DNA from: Paenibacillaceae bacterium
GTDB taxonomy: Bacteria > Bacillota > Bacilli > Paenibacillales > YIM-B00363
Reading direction: 5' to 3'
Assembly: GCA_018969805.1 (NCBI GenBank)
Contig: JAGWXQ010000057.1
Location: 1-8,054 of the forward strand
DNA: 8,054 nucleotides
Both the position numbers and the translations under genes were made by a program. The notes below the pieces were generated by a model. It searched no databases. It was given only the letters and a program-made list of their open reading frames with translations, and was not told where the DNA came from. Of this stretch, positions 1 through 7,073 are shown one piece after another. Positions within the stretch are counted from its first letter, which is position 1; each line of letters opens with the position of its first letter.

Positions 1-2013
1 GCTTTGACAAATACGACAGTGAAAGTGACGTTCAATGAAGAAGTGAAAAAAGAACTCGCTGAGGATGCAAAAAACTACACGATTGCAGGTCTTACTGTTT
101 CAGCAGCAAAATTCGAATCGGATAAAAAGTCGGTTGTGTTGACGACGACTGCGCAAACTCCAGGCACGATTTACACGGTGTTGGTCATTAATGTACAAGA
201 TATATCGGACAATGTGATCAATGCAGACAAAGATGAGTTTAAGTTTGGCGGGATTGCAGCAGATACAACGAAGCCTTCCGTTGTTAGTGCTGAAGCAACG
301 AACGCCACTACAGTAAAAGTGACTTTTTCTGAACCTGTTGATGAAGTGACAGCAAAACAAACATTTAACTACAATTTGGGTTCGGAGCTTGGATTCCCTT
401 CATCTGTTGCAAAAGAATCGGGCACAGTGTATGTATTGACGACGGCAAGTCAAAAACGAATCACGTACACGCTTGATGTCACTGGTGTAAAAGATTTGTC
501 TGGCAACGTACTGGATGAAGATAAAGATGAAGCGAAATTAGCAGGTAATGGCGCATTAGACACGAGTGCACCAAAAGTAGTGTCGGCAATTTCGTTGAAC
601 AAACAAGAAATTAGAATTGTTTTTGATGAAGAGTTGAGTGACACTGGAAACTTAAATACTGTTTCAAAAATTGATCCAAGTGACTTTGTATTCAGTTATG
701 TCAGTGGTGCAGCGGACGTGGCGGCTGCGAATACGATTGTAGGGCAAACACCTACAGCAGTTGTTGTAGCAGATGATAAAAGATCTGTCACCGTTACGTT
801 TACAAATTCTATAGCTGCTAATGATGTTCGTGGAACTGCAGCAGGAGCAATTTACCGCGTCACTGTTTCTGGAGTTGAAGATGCTGTTGGCAATGATATT
901 GCTACTACGAACAATACAGCCGATTTTGCAGGGATAAATCAGGCAAACAGCAAACCATCTATCACGTTTGCGCAAGCGCTTGATGCACAAACATTGAAGC
1001 TCACGTTTAGTGAAAAAATCAAGAAAACTGCTGACCTTGTTATTCAGAATTTTACGTTCTCCCCAGCTGTTTCTTTTCCTGAACTTGTTTCGCAAGTCGT
1101 GGCGAAAGATGGATTGTCTGCAACGTTCTACTTCAAGGGCGCTTCCTTTGAAGCGGGAAAAGTATATACTGTACAAATTTCTGCAGCTGGTGTAGCAAAT
1201 ATCAAGGATGAGACTGAAATGCAAACTCTTGAGGTAAAATCAGGACAAACGTTCGCTGAAACTGTATTTGCTGGAAATGGGACTGCTCCTGATGCGGTGA
1301 AAATCACTTCAGTTGTAGCAGTGAATGTCAATACAATCGACATTACGTTCAATAAGCCGATTAACAAGAGATCAATCATTGATAATGGTATTATTGAGTC
1401 TGTGACGTTAGATAATGGTGGTACGTTTACTGCGCCAACTGTTGCGCTTGTTCGTACAGAAGGTGATGACGGCAACAAATTGCGTGTGTTCTTCAATGAT
1501 ACGGCGAACAAGTTTACTGCTGGTGCGATTTATAGAGTGAAGCTTGTGGAAGGTCAAGTAAATAACGGTGTTGTGGTAGGGAAAATAATTGACAATAATG
1601 ACAAAGTGATGCTCGCAGCAGACGATAGCGGTGTTTTTGCAGCAAGTAGCGCAGCAAACGATCGTCCAAAAATGGTATCTGCTGTGGCAAGGCCAAATGG
1701 CAACACGGTAGAAGTAGAATTTAGTGAGGCGCTCAAAGTAACAGGTGGAACCGTTGATGGATTAGCGACTGGGGCCCCTTGGGACTTCTTATTGACGGCA
1801 TCAAATAATGCAACCATATCATCTGTGGCACTCAAAGCAGATTCTGGAAACAAAGTCGTTATACTCACATTAAGTGGTGCACAAACAGCGAATGCACTTA
1901 TCACGGTAACGTTTGTAGACGCAACTCCAGGCACAGCAAACACTGTAGTGTACGACGAAGCAGGTGTGGCATCTGTAGACCCATCTGTAACAGTGCAATA
2001 CGTCGCTGACTAA
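1..2013 (+). CDS. S-layer-type protein with SbsA-like Ig repeats (5' truncated)
   Basis: This is the C-terminal 670 codons of a large cell-surface protein; the frame is open at base 1, so the true start, signal peptide and any SLH wall-anchoring domains lie upstream. Six tandem Ig-like modules of the SbsA/Big_5 type are visible, counting residues from codon 4-6: about 1-89, 90-188, 189-316, 317-427, 428-553 and 554-669. Each opens with a strand such as KPSVVSAEATNATTVKVTFS and ends with a loop such as VKDLSGNVLDEDKDE, whose Asp-rich character suggests calcium binding. Such modules build S-layers and long surface adhesins outside the membrane. Base composition is clearly lower in GC than the genes that follow (25 of 60 bases in 61-120 against 37 of 60 in 3241-3300), which fits a highly expressed structural gene but could also mean different ancestry. 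TAA stop at 2011-2013, followed by a terminator. A non-S-layer surface adhesin cannot be excluded. Confidence 0.85.
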   Translation, partial: ALTNTTVKVTFNEEVKKELAEDAKNYTIAGLTVSAAKFESDKKSVVLTTTAQTPGTIYTVLVINVQDISDNVINADKDEFKFGGIAADTTKPSVVSAEATNATTVKVTFSEPVDEVTAKQTFNYNLGSELGFPSSVAKESGTVYVLTTASQKRITYTLDVTGVKDLSGNVLDEDKDEAKLAGNGALDTSAPKVVSAISLNKQEIRIVFDEELSDTGNLNTVSKIDPSDFVFSYVSGAADVAAANTIVGQTPTAVVVADDKRSVTVTFTNSIAANDVRGTAAGAIYRVTVSGVEDAVGNDIATTNNTADFAGINQANSKPSITFAQALDAQTLKLTFSEKIKKTADLVIQNFTFSPAVSFPELVSQVVAKDGLSATFYFKGASFEAGKVYTVQISAAGVANIKDETEMQTLEVKSGQTFAETVFAGNGTAPDAVKITSVVAVNVNTIDITFNKPINKRSIIDNGIIESVTLDNGGTFTAPTVALVRTEGDDGNKLRVFFNDTANKFTAGAIYRVKLVEGQVNNGVVVGKIIDNNDKVMLAADDSGVFAASSAANDRPKMVSAVARPNGNTVEVEFSEALKVTGGTVDGLATGAPWDFLLTASNNATISSVALKADSGNKVVILTLSGAQTANALITVTFVDATPGTANTVVYDEAGVASVDPSVTVQYVAD

Positions 2014-2029
2014 TTGTTTGTCCATCTTT

Positions 2030-2063
2030 AAAAGAGGATAGAGTCCTTCTATCCTCTTTTTTT
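2030..2063 (+). terminator. Intrinsic terminator of the surface-protein gene
   Basis: AAAAGAGGATA (2030-2040) pairs perfectly with TATCCTCTTTT (2050-2060). G2041-C2049 and A2042-T2048 can extend the stem to 13 bp around a five-base loop. A run of seven T (2057-2063) completes a classic rho-independent terminator, 16 bases after the TAA. Confidence 0.93.
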
Positions 2064-2093
2064 ATCCCTTGTGCAGATTGGAGGGTATCGGGT

Positions 2094-2573
2094 ATGACTC
2101 GGTTTGTGCGTGTTCTTGTGTTTGTCGTGTGTGTTGTCATGGCGTATGGTGCGGGTTCTGTACTGCCGACGTTTGCGGATACGATACCGATTGGGGATCG
2201 TCCGGGATCTACGAGTGATCCTTTGGTGACGAAGAGCTATGTGGATGATGCGATCAGCAAGTCTTTGGGTGCTCCTACAGGTGTGGCGGGTAGTGTGACG
2301 AAAGTGTTGCGTCTGCGTGGTGGGGATCGTGTGATCGCAGATGGTGGGACGCAGATCATCGTGCGTACGGGACGGGCTGTCGTCGTCAGTGATGGTGCAA
2401 ACGGTGTGGCAGATGTGACCGATGGGGTTGATTTGAAAGCTGGAGCCGTCGTGCCCCTCAATCACTTGCTGATCGTGCCACGTGCAGGTCGGGGTGTCGG
2501 TGTAGAAGTCGGCTATCGTCAAGATGTGTATGTGACGGTTGTTGGTGTACACGAAGTCGTCAAGGCAGAGTGA
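2094..2573 (+). CDS. Small exported protein, conserved Firmicutes family of unknown function
   Basis: A 159-residue protein. Residues 1-28 form a signal peptide: basic start MTRFVR, hydrophobic core about 7-24, and likely cleavage after TFA at 28. The mature part is about 130 residues, with no membrane segment or cysteine. Two motifs stand out: DPLVTKSYVDD (42-52) directly after the signal region, and NHLLIVPR (123-130) followed by a Gly-rich turn. From memory, this combination recurs in small secreted proteins of spore-forming Firmicutes, probably a beta-rich fold; no biochemical role is known to me. The ATG at 2094 is chosen because GGAGGG (2080-2085) lies eight bases upstream. It sits just behind the surface-protein terminator with no obvious promoter in the 30-base gap, so it is read either by read-through or from a promoter I cannot see. 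GC content resembles the downstream genes, not the surface-protein gene. Confidence 0.85.
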   Translation: MTRFVRVLVFVVCVVMAYGAGSVLPTFADTIPIGDRPGSTSDPLVTKSYVDDAISKSLGAPTGVAGSVTKVLRLRGGDRVIADGGTQIIVRTGRAVVVSDGANGVADVTDGVDLKAGAVVPLNHLLIVPRAGRGVGVEVGYRQDVYVTVVGVHEVVKAE

Positions 2574-2591
2574 TGTTGTGATCACAGAAAT

Positions 2592-2718
2592 GGCACCATA
2601 TCTCATCGCGCTCTCATACGCTTTTGTGCATAGCCATGTCGTAGTACGCGATCGTGTGCTTGTGCCACAAGGGTCGTTGTGGTGAGCCCATGAGATATGG
2701 GGTGTTTTCTTTTGTTTG
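2592..2718 (+). ncRNA. Candidate structured RNA or complex terminator
   Basis: CCATATCTCAT (2596-2606) is perfectly complementary to ATGAGATATGG (2690-2700), giving an 11-bp closing stem; C2594-G2702 can pair beyond one mismatch. Inside it, CCACAA (2665-2670) pairs with TTGTGG (2677-2682) around a six-base loop. ATCGCG (2605-2610) can pair with CGCGAT (2647-2652) as an alternative that competes with the outer stem. The closing stem is followed by a T-rich tail (2705-2718, runs of TTTT, TTTT and TTT), as in a terminated transcript. The tail favours the + strand; the other strand has none. The enclosed 83 bases have no coding sense. It could be an independent small RNA, a regulatory leader, or an unusually long terminator for the gene ending at 2573. 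It does not match the SAM-I, 6S or SRP RNA signatures I know. Confidence 0.4.
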
Positions 2719-2783
2719 GTGCAAATAGAGAAACGTGTTGCTCGGTATGATCTTTGTCACTTTTGCGAAGCTCGGGTACAGGG

Positions 2784-2795
2784 CACGTGCACGTG
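2784..2795. repeat. 12-bp perfect palindrome upstream of the metK promoter
   Basis: CACGTGCACGTG is fully self-complementary and is flanked by GGG and GGC. It lies about 44 bases upstream of the candidate metK -35 element, where a dimeric regulator could bind. Operator function is inference only. Confidence 0.35.
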
Positions 2796-2838
2796 GGCAT
2801 CGCTTTGTGGCAAGCAGGTTGACCGATTGGGGGGGATC

Positions 2839-2867
2839 TTGCTTAGCACGTCGTTTTCTTGTATATT
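2839..2867 (+). promoter_or_regulatory. Candidate sigma-A promoter of metK
   Basis: TTGCTT (2839-2844), a 17-base spacer and TATATT (2862-2867) form a reasonable housekeeping promoter. Transcription would start near 2874, leaving a leader of about 25 bases that carries AAGGGG (2884-2889) nine bases before the metK ATG. So short a leader leaves no room for a riboswitch if this promoter is the main one. Confidence 0.5.
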
Positions 2868-2898
2868 GAAGTAAGTATGTGCGAAGGGGCGATGTGGG

Positions 2899-4104
2899 AT
2901 GGGGAAGCGGCGGTTGTTTACTTCTGAGTCTGTGACGGAAGGGCATCCAGACAAAGTGTGCGATCAGGTGTCCGATGCGGTGCTTGATGCGTTTTTGGCA
3001 AACGATCCGAATGCGCGTGTGGCGTGCGAAGTCATGGTGACGACGGGGCTCGTGCTTGTTGCAGGGGAAATAAGCACGCGGTCGGAGTATGTGGACATCC
3101 CGTCGATCGTGCGGCGTACGATTCGGGACATTGGCTATACGAATGCGGCGTACGGCTTTGATTACAAGACGTGTGCGGTGCTGACGTCACTCGATGAGCA
3201 GTCTGCGGACATCGCGATGGGGGTCGATACGGCGCTTGAAGCACGGGGAGACTTGGATGGAGCACATATCGATGCGATCGGTGCGGGCGACCAGGGATTG
3301 ATGTTTGGCTATGCGTGTGATGAGACACCGGAGCGCATGCCGCTTGCGATATCGCTCGCGCATCAGCTGTCACGGAGATTGGCGTTTGTGCGTCGTGAAG
3401 GCATTTTGGACTATTTGCGTCCCGATGGGAAGACGCAAGTGACGGTCGAATACGAAGACGATCGTCCAGTGCGCGTCGATACCGTCGTCGTATCGACACA
3501 GCATGCAGAAGACGTATCTTTGGAGCGCATCCAGCGCGATGTGCAAGAGCATGTGATCGACGCGATCGTTGCCCCACAGTGGCGCGATGGTGCGTTGAAG
3601 ACGTTGATTAACCCTACCGGAAGGTTTGTGATTGGTGGACCACACGGAGATGCGGGATTGACGGGACGGAAGATCATCGTCGATACGTACGGTGGTGCAG
3701 CACGACACGGTGGTGGGGCTTTTTCAGGCAAAGATCCGACGAAAGTCGATCGATCGGGGGCGTATGCAGCGCGGTACGTCGCGACAAACATTGTTGCAGC
3801 TGGGCTTGCGCGCCGCTGTGAGGTGCAAGTCGCATATGCGATTGGTGTAGCATCTCCGGTGTCGATCGCGATCGATACGTTTGGGACAGGTGTCGTCGGT
3901 GAAGACGTCCTGGAGCGATTGGTGCGGGCGCATTTTGATTTGCGTCCTGCGGGAATGATCCGTATGTTGGATTTGCGTCGCCCGATGTATGCACGCGTTG
4001 CAGCGTATGGGCATTTTGGCCGTACCGATGTGGCGTTGCCATGGGAGCGCACGGACAAAGCGGACATCCTCCGCACAGAAGCACTTGGTGTGCCTGTGTC
4101 ATGA
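2899..4104 (+). CDS. metK: S-adenosylmethionine synthase (methionine adenosyltransferase)
   Basis: This cytosolic enzyme makes S-adenosylmethionine from methionine and ATP, releasing phosphate and pyrophosphate, and feeds methylation and polyamine pathways. The 401-residue length matches Gram-positive MetK (about 400; E. coli has 384). Both family signatures are intact: GAGDQGLMFGY (128-138) and the phosphate-binding GGGAFSGKD (271-279). The N-terminal FTSESVTEGHPDK (7-19) carries the active-site His16 and Asp18. GPHGDAGLTGRKIIVDTYGG precedes the second signature, and RTDVALPWE-type C-terminal residues are present. The ATG at 2899 is supported by AAGGGG nine bases upstream and the conserved N-terminus. 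No truncation or missing catalytic residue is seen. The TGA overlaps the ATG of the next gene (ATGA, 4101-4104), so metK appears to lead an operon with envelope genes, an unusual partnership. No S-box riboswitch is visible upstream. Confidence 0.98.
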   Translation: MGKRRLFTSESVTEGHPDKVCDQVSDAVLDAFLANDPNARVACEVMVTTGLVLVAGEISTRSEYVDIPSIVRRTIRDIGYTNAAYGFDYKTCAVLTSLDEQSADIAMGVDTALEARGDLDGAHIDAIGAGDQGLMFGYACDETPERMPLAISLAHQLSRRLAFVRREGILDYLRPDGKTQVTVEYEDDRPVRVDTVVVSTQHAEDVSLERIQRDVQEHVIDAIVAPQWRDGALKTLINPTGRFVIGGPHGDAGLTGRKIIVDTYGGAARHGGGAFSGKDPTKVDRSGAYAARYVATNIVAAGLARRCEVQVAYAIGVASPVSIAIDTFGTGVVGEDVLERLVRAHFDLRPAGMIRMLDLRRPMYARVAAYGHFGRTDVALPWERTDKADILRTEALGVPVS

Positions 4105-6602
4105 CGTTGTGGCGCGTGCTCGGATGTGTGTTGTTGTTTTTCGTGGTCGCATCGGATTGTTTTGGCGCACTGGAAGCACGTCCGCGTGGGGGTTTGGACG
4201 TCGTGTCGGCAGTCACGATCGCGGAAGGCATCGCCTACACGCACTATACGTACAAACGGTACAATGGCATCGCGGTATTGCGCACGCCACTGCACGTGTT
4301 GCGCGCAACGCTTGCGGACAACGTTCGGGTGCGGAGTGTGCTCGCAGCAGAGCGCCTCGGTACGCGCGATACGGTAACGAATATGGCGGGCCGTACCGGT
4401 GCGGTGGCGGCGATCAATGGCGATTTTTTTGATACGCGGGGGACAGGTGTCGCCCTCGGACCGCACGTCGCTGAAGGAGTCATGGTCACGTCACCGACGG
4501 CATTGCTTAGTGGGATGTATGCGTTGGGCATTACGACGGACGGCAAGCTGCGCATGGGACCGTTTGTTATGCGCGGGCATGTCATTGCAAGTGGGATGCC
4601 GTACGCACTCGCGGGGGTTAATCGTCCGGCCGCGTGGGTAGAAGGCAAGCACACGCATGCGCATGCACTGCACGTGTATACGGATGCGTGGGGCGGTGCG
4701 GTGCGGGGGCACGACGGTGCGACGACGCCGTCGGAAGCGCTCGTCGTGGACGGTGTCGTCCAACGTCTTTCGATCGGGGCACCACTGGATGGGGGTGTCC
4801 CTACTGGTGCCGTTGTCCTGCGCGCGGCGGGCGCGGCTGCGGAGTGGATGCAAGCAAACGTACGCATCGGTGAACCGGTTCAGTGGGCGGTGTCGTTGGA
4901 CGATGCGCCCCAAGAGCCGACGATTACAGATCGGCCACCGTTTGCGGAGCTTCCGTGGCAGATGGTCATCGGGGGACATACGGTACTGATCGCAAATGGG
5001 CAGGCAGCGGCGTTTTCACGGAGTGTGCAAGGAATTCAAGGGTACGGTGCGACGGCACGTACTGCGATCGGGTATGATGAAAGCGGGCGTACCGTGACGT
5101 TGGTCGTTGCAGAGCACAGCAATCAAGCACTTGGATTGACGTTGGCTGAGCTGCAAGATGCGTTGCTGGAGCTTGGGGTGTGGCAGGCGGTCAATTTGGA
5201 CGGGGGCGGGTCTTCTGCGATGGCGGTGCGGATGCCGTGGGAACAGGTGCCGACCTTGCGCAATGTGCCCAAAGATGGCAAGGAGCGCAACGTCGTCAAC
5301 GGTGTCGCGGTCGTCCACACACCAGCAGTCGGTGCACAGCGCATTTTGGACATCGATCGCAAGACGGCACTGTGGAAGGGTGAGCGTGCGGCGGTACGCT
5401 TGTATGTGCGCGATGAATTTGGCATTGGGGTACCCGCACAGCTGCGGGAGCTGACGACATCGGAGCAGTTTTCTTTGGATCCTAGCGACAAGGGAGCACA
5501 GCAGCCAGACGGGACGGTCGATGGAGTCATCCCGATTTCTGCGGTACGGGCGGGCGTAGGACGCATTGCGGTCCGCGACGGGGACACCATCCGCTCGGTA
5601 GACCGTGTCGTGCGCGATGCGCAGTCGATTGTGCAGTTGCGCATTGAGCCAGAAATCGCCTCGGACGTATGGGTGCAAGGACAGCGTATCGGCATGGACG
5701 CGTATGCACTGCTTCAGGACGGGACAGAAGAGCGCATTCCCTCGTCGTTGTTGACGTGGAAGACGTTTGGCATGAAGGCAGACATCGAAGAAGGGGCGCT
5801 TGTGTTTCGCGGGTGGGGTACAGGGGAATCCGCGGCGATAGAAGTGGCGTATGACGGCTTTATTGGGAGTTATGTCGTGCCGAATCCTGCATTGGCACCT
5901 GTCATCTGGGCGCAATCCGTTCCGATGTCATTTGGCGGGGATGTGCCACGCGGTCAGTGGGTCATGCCTGCTGGGGGAGACGGTGCATCGGTACGTGCAG
6001 TCGTTGAAGGCGACGGGGGTTTGTTTTTTGTCCAAGCGCAGTTTGTTGATCGTAACGATGCGGTTGTCGCGTCAAGACCGGTGACGGTGCGCGGTGGGGG
6101 ACGGCGCACCGTGACGTTTGTTCCTGATGGACCGGCGCGGTTGACGCACATCGAGGTGTTTTCTGCGGACGACGTAGTGCGTACGGCGACGCTGCACCGC
6201 GTATGGGACGCACCGGTGCGGCTTCCAGCGCGCCCGCGTGCAGTGACGTTCGTCCTCGGACAATCGACGGCAGATGTGGAAGGGGCCACTCAGAAGCTCG
6301 ATGTGCCTCCGAGTAGGGTCAACGGTGTCACATACGTTCCGTTGCGCTATGTCGTCGATGCATTGGGTGGGACGGTATTGTGGGAGCGCGATGCGTTGAC
6401 GATGATGCGCCGATTGTCGCACGTAGTCATCCAATCCGCGGCGGGTGTGGCGTATGTGTCGGGACGGCGTGTTCCCCTACTACAGCCACTCCGGGTACGT
6501 GAAGGGCGGACGCTCGTACCGCTGCGCGTCGTGGCACAATTGCTTGGAATGAACGTCTCGTGGGATGCGCCGACCAAGACCATCGTCGTGCGTTCGGAGT
6601 AG
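4101..6602 (+). CDS. Secreted phosphodiester glycosidase with C-terminal stalk (copper amine oxidase N-like) domain
   Basis: An 833-residue exported protein. Residues 1-26 are a signal peptide (MTLWRVLG then a hydrophobic LLFFVV core, ending SDCFGALEA). About 45-400 is a NAGPA-type phosphodiester glycosidase domain (PF09992): INGDFFDT at 105-112 and the hallmark NLDGGGSSAM at 365-374, then NVVNGVAVVH near its end. The family cleaves sugar-1-phosphodiester bonds; in bacteria the targets are thought to be surface polysaccharides or wall polymers, but the substrate here is unknown. About 414-590 looks like Ig-type beta domains, 595-705 like another beta-sandwich, and 715-833 is a copper amine oxidase N-like (stalk) domain (PF07833) with two repeats: VNGVTYVPLRYVVDALGG and REGRTLVPLRVVAQLLGM. 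I chose the ATG at 4101, not the in-frame one at 4041, because 4041 lies inside metK and adds 20 non-signal residues. The ATGA overlap with metK and the weak ribosome site imply translational coupling. Confidence 0.92.
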   Translation: MTLWRVLGCVLLFFVVASDCFGALEARPRGGLDVVSAVTIAEGIAYTHYTYKRYNGIAVLRTPLHVLRATLADNVRVRSVLAAERLGTRDTVTNMAGRTGAVAAINGDFFDTRGTGVALGPHVAEGVMVTSPTALLSGMYALGITTDGKLRMGPFVMRGHVIASGMPYALAGVNRPAAWVEGKHTHAHALHVYTDAWGGAVRGHDGATTPSEALVVDGVVQRLSIGAPLDGGVPTGAVVLRAAGAAAEWMQANVRIGEPVQWAVSLDDAPQEPTITDRPPFAELPWQMVIGGHTVLIANGQAAAFSRSVQGIQGYGATARTAIGYDESGRTVTLVVAEHSNQALGLTLAELQDALLELGVWQAVNLDGGGSSAMAVRMPWEQVPTLRNVPKDGKERNVVNGVAVVHTPAVGAQRILDIDRKTALWKGERAAVRLYVRDEFGIGVPAQLRELTTSEQFSLDPSDKGAQQPDGTVDGVIPISAVRAGVGRIAVRDGDTIRSVDRVVRDAQSIVQLRIEPEIASDVWVQGQRIGMDAYALLQDGTEERIPSSLLTWKTFGMKADIEEGALVFRGWGTGESAAIEVAYDGFIGSYVVPNPALAPVIWAQSVPMSFGGDVPRGQWVMPAGGDGASVRAVVEGDGGLFFVQAQFVDRNDAVVASRPVTVRGGGRRTVTFVPDGPARLTHIEVFSADDVVRTATLHRVWDAPVRLPARPRAVTFVLGQSTADVEGATQKLDVPPSRVNGVTYVPLRYVVDALGGTVLWERDALTMMRRLSHVVIQSAAGVAYVSGRRVPLLQPLRVREGRTLVPLRVVAQLLGMNVSWDAPTKTIVVRSE

Positions 6603-6614
6603 CGGTCGGCTCGG

Positions 6615-6652
6615 CATCCGCATACTGTGCCTTCGGGGGTGGTATGCGGATG
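6615..6652 (+). promoter_or_regulatory. Hairpin enclosing the start site of the next gene
   Basis: CATCCGCATAC (6615-6625) is perfectly complementary to GTATGCGGATG (6642-6652), an 11-bp stem. The 16-base loop contains the G-rich Shine-Dalgarno (GGGGG, 6635-6639) and a TTCG that could form a small C(UUCG)G inner cap. Both possible start codons, ATG 6644 and ATG 6650, lie in the 3' arm. No T-run follows, so this is not an intrinsic terminator. It begins 12 bases after the previous stop and would hinder independent initiation unless melted by ribosomes, temperature or a ligand. Confidence 0.6.
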
Positions 6653-7051
6653 GGCATCGCTGTATGTTTGTGTGTACTTTTATTGTGGGTATTGTACCAA
6701 ATATGCCGTCGTGTACATGCCCACCATACGATGATCGTCACGCGCAACGTTGCTGGGAGCATCGAACAATTTTTATATTGGCAAATGTGGTTTGGTTGCT
6801 GTGGGGAAGTCACCGTGCTCGATGTCGGATCAAGCGACGATACGGTGCGCATCGTTGAGCGCTGGAGGCGAAAAAATGCGCCGACGTGGCAGCTCGTCAT
6901 CGTTGACGACTGGCACGACGTGTGCTGGTGGTGGGCATCGTGCGCACCGTCGCGGGCACAGCTTATTTGTCTCACGTGCGACGACGCTGCGTGGGATGGA
7001 TCGCATTGCGGTGTGGTGCACGACCTTGTCCCAGGTGTCGATGTGCGATAA
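6644..7051 (+). CDS. Small membrane-anchored protein with partial GT2 glycosyltransferase-like fold
   Basis: A 135-residue protein. Residues about 4-19 form a hydrophobic membrane segment, followed by basic CRRVHAHH. Residues 29-71 resemble the first half of a family 2 glycosyltransferase: MIVTRNVAGSIEQFL recalls the 'RNEA..IE..L' opening, and VTVLDVGSSDDTVRIVERW (57-73) recalls the nucleotide-binding 'V.D.GSSDDT' motif. The protein ends before the DXD metal site and catalytic base of an active enzyme could occur, so activity is doubtful; it may bind a nucleotide-sugar or assist a partner. The tail is rich in Trp and Cys (WWWASC at 95-100). It starts 41 bases after the glycosidase gene, in the same direction, so an operon is likely. 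The start may be ATG 6644 or ATG 6650; the latter has better spacing from GGGGG. A longer reading from 6560 overlaps the previous gene and is unlikely. Confidence 0.72.
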   Translation: MRMGIAVCLCVLLLWVLYQICRRVHAHHTMIVTRNVAGSIEQFLYWQMWFGCCGEVTVLDVGSSDDTVRIVERWRRKNAPTWQLVIVDDWHDVCWWWASCAPSRAQLICLTCDDAAWDGSHCGVVHDLVPGVDVR

Positions 7052-7073
7052 CGCATATTTGGGGGCGATATAG

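Larger units (their letters stand above)
2574..2898. other. 325-base spacer before metK without a protein gene
   Basis: No convincing ORF with a ribosome site exists here on either strand. The stretch holds an 11-bp long-range inverted repeat with an inner hairpin and T-rich tail (2592-2718), a 12-bp perfect palindrome (2784-2795), a candidate promoter (2839-2867) and the metK ribosome site. I looked for S-box hallmarks, such as the GATGAAACC-type core and the GGAGGGA-type 5' strand, and found none. Confidence 0.7.

Noticed and set aside
2049..2606. 185-codon open frame on the - strand opposite the exported protein
   Set aside because: The His/Thr/Arg-rich product has no domain, while the + strand gene has a signal peptide, motifs and a good ribosome site.
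2574..2898. SAM-I riboswitch before metK
   Set aside because: None of the conserved blocks is present, and the closing stem lies too far (about 180 bases) from the metK start.
4041..4100. Alternative upstream start for the phosphodiester glycosidase
   Set aside because: It lies inside metK, adds 20 residues before a proper signal peptide, and the ATG at 4101 gives the typical ATGA overlap.
3411..4466. 351-codon open frame on the - strand
   Set aside because: It lies opposite metK and the start of the glycosidase gene, has a low-complexity Arg/Thr/Ser/Cys-rich product with no domain, and lacks a ribosome site; it is a shadow of GC-rich coding.
5016..5915. 299-codon open frame on the - strand
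   Set aside because: It lies opposite the glycosidase gene and has an Arg/His/Cys-rich product without recognisable motifs; shadow frame.
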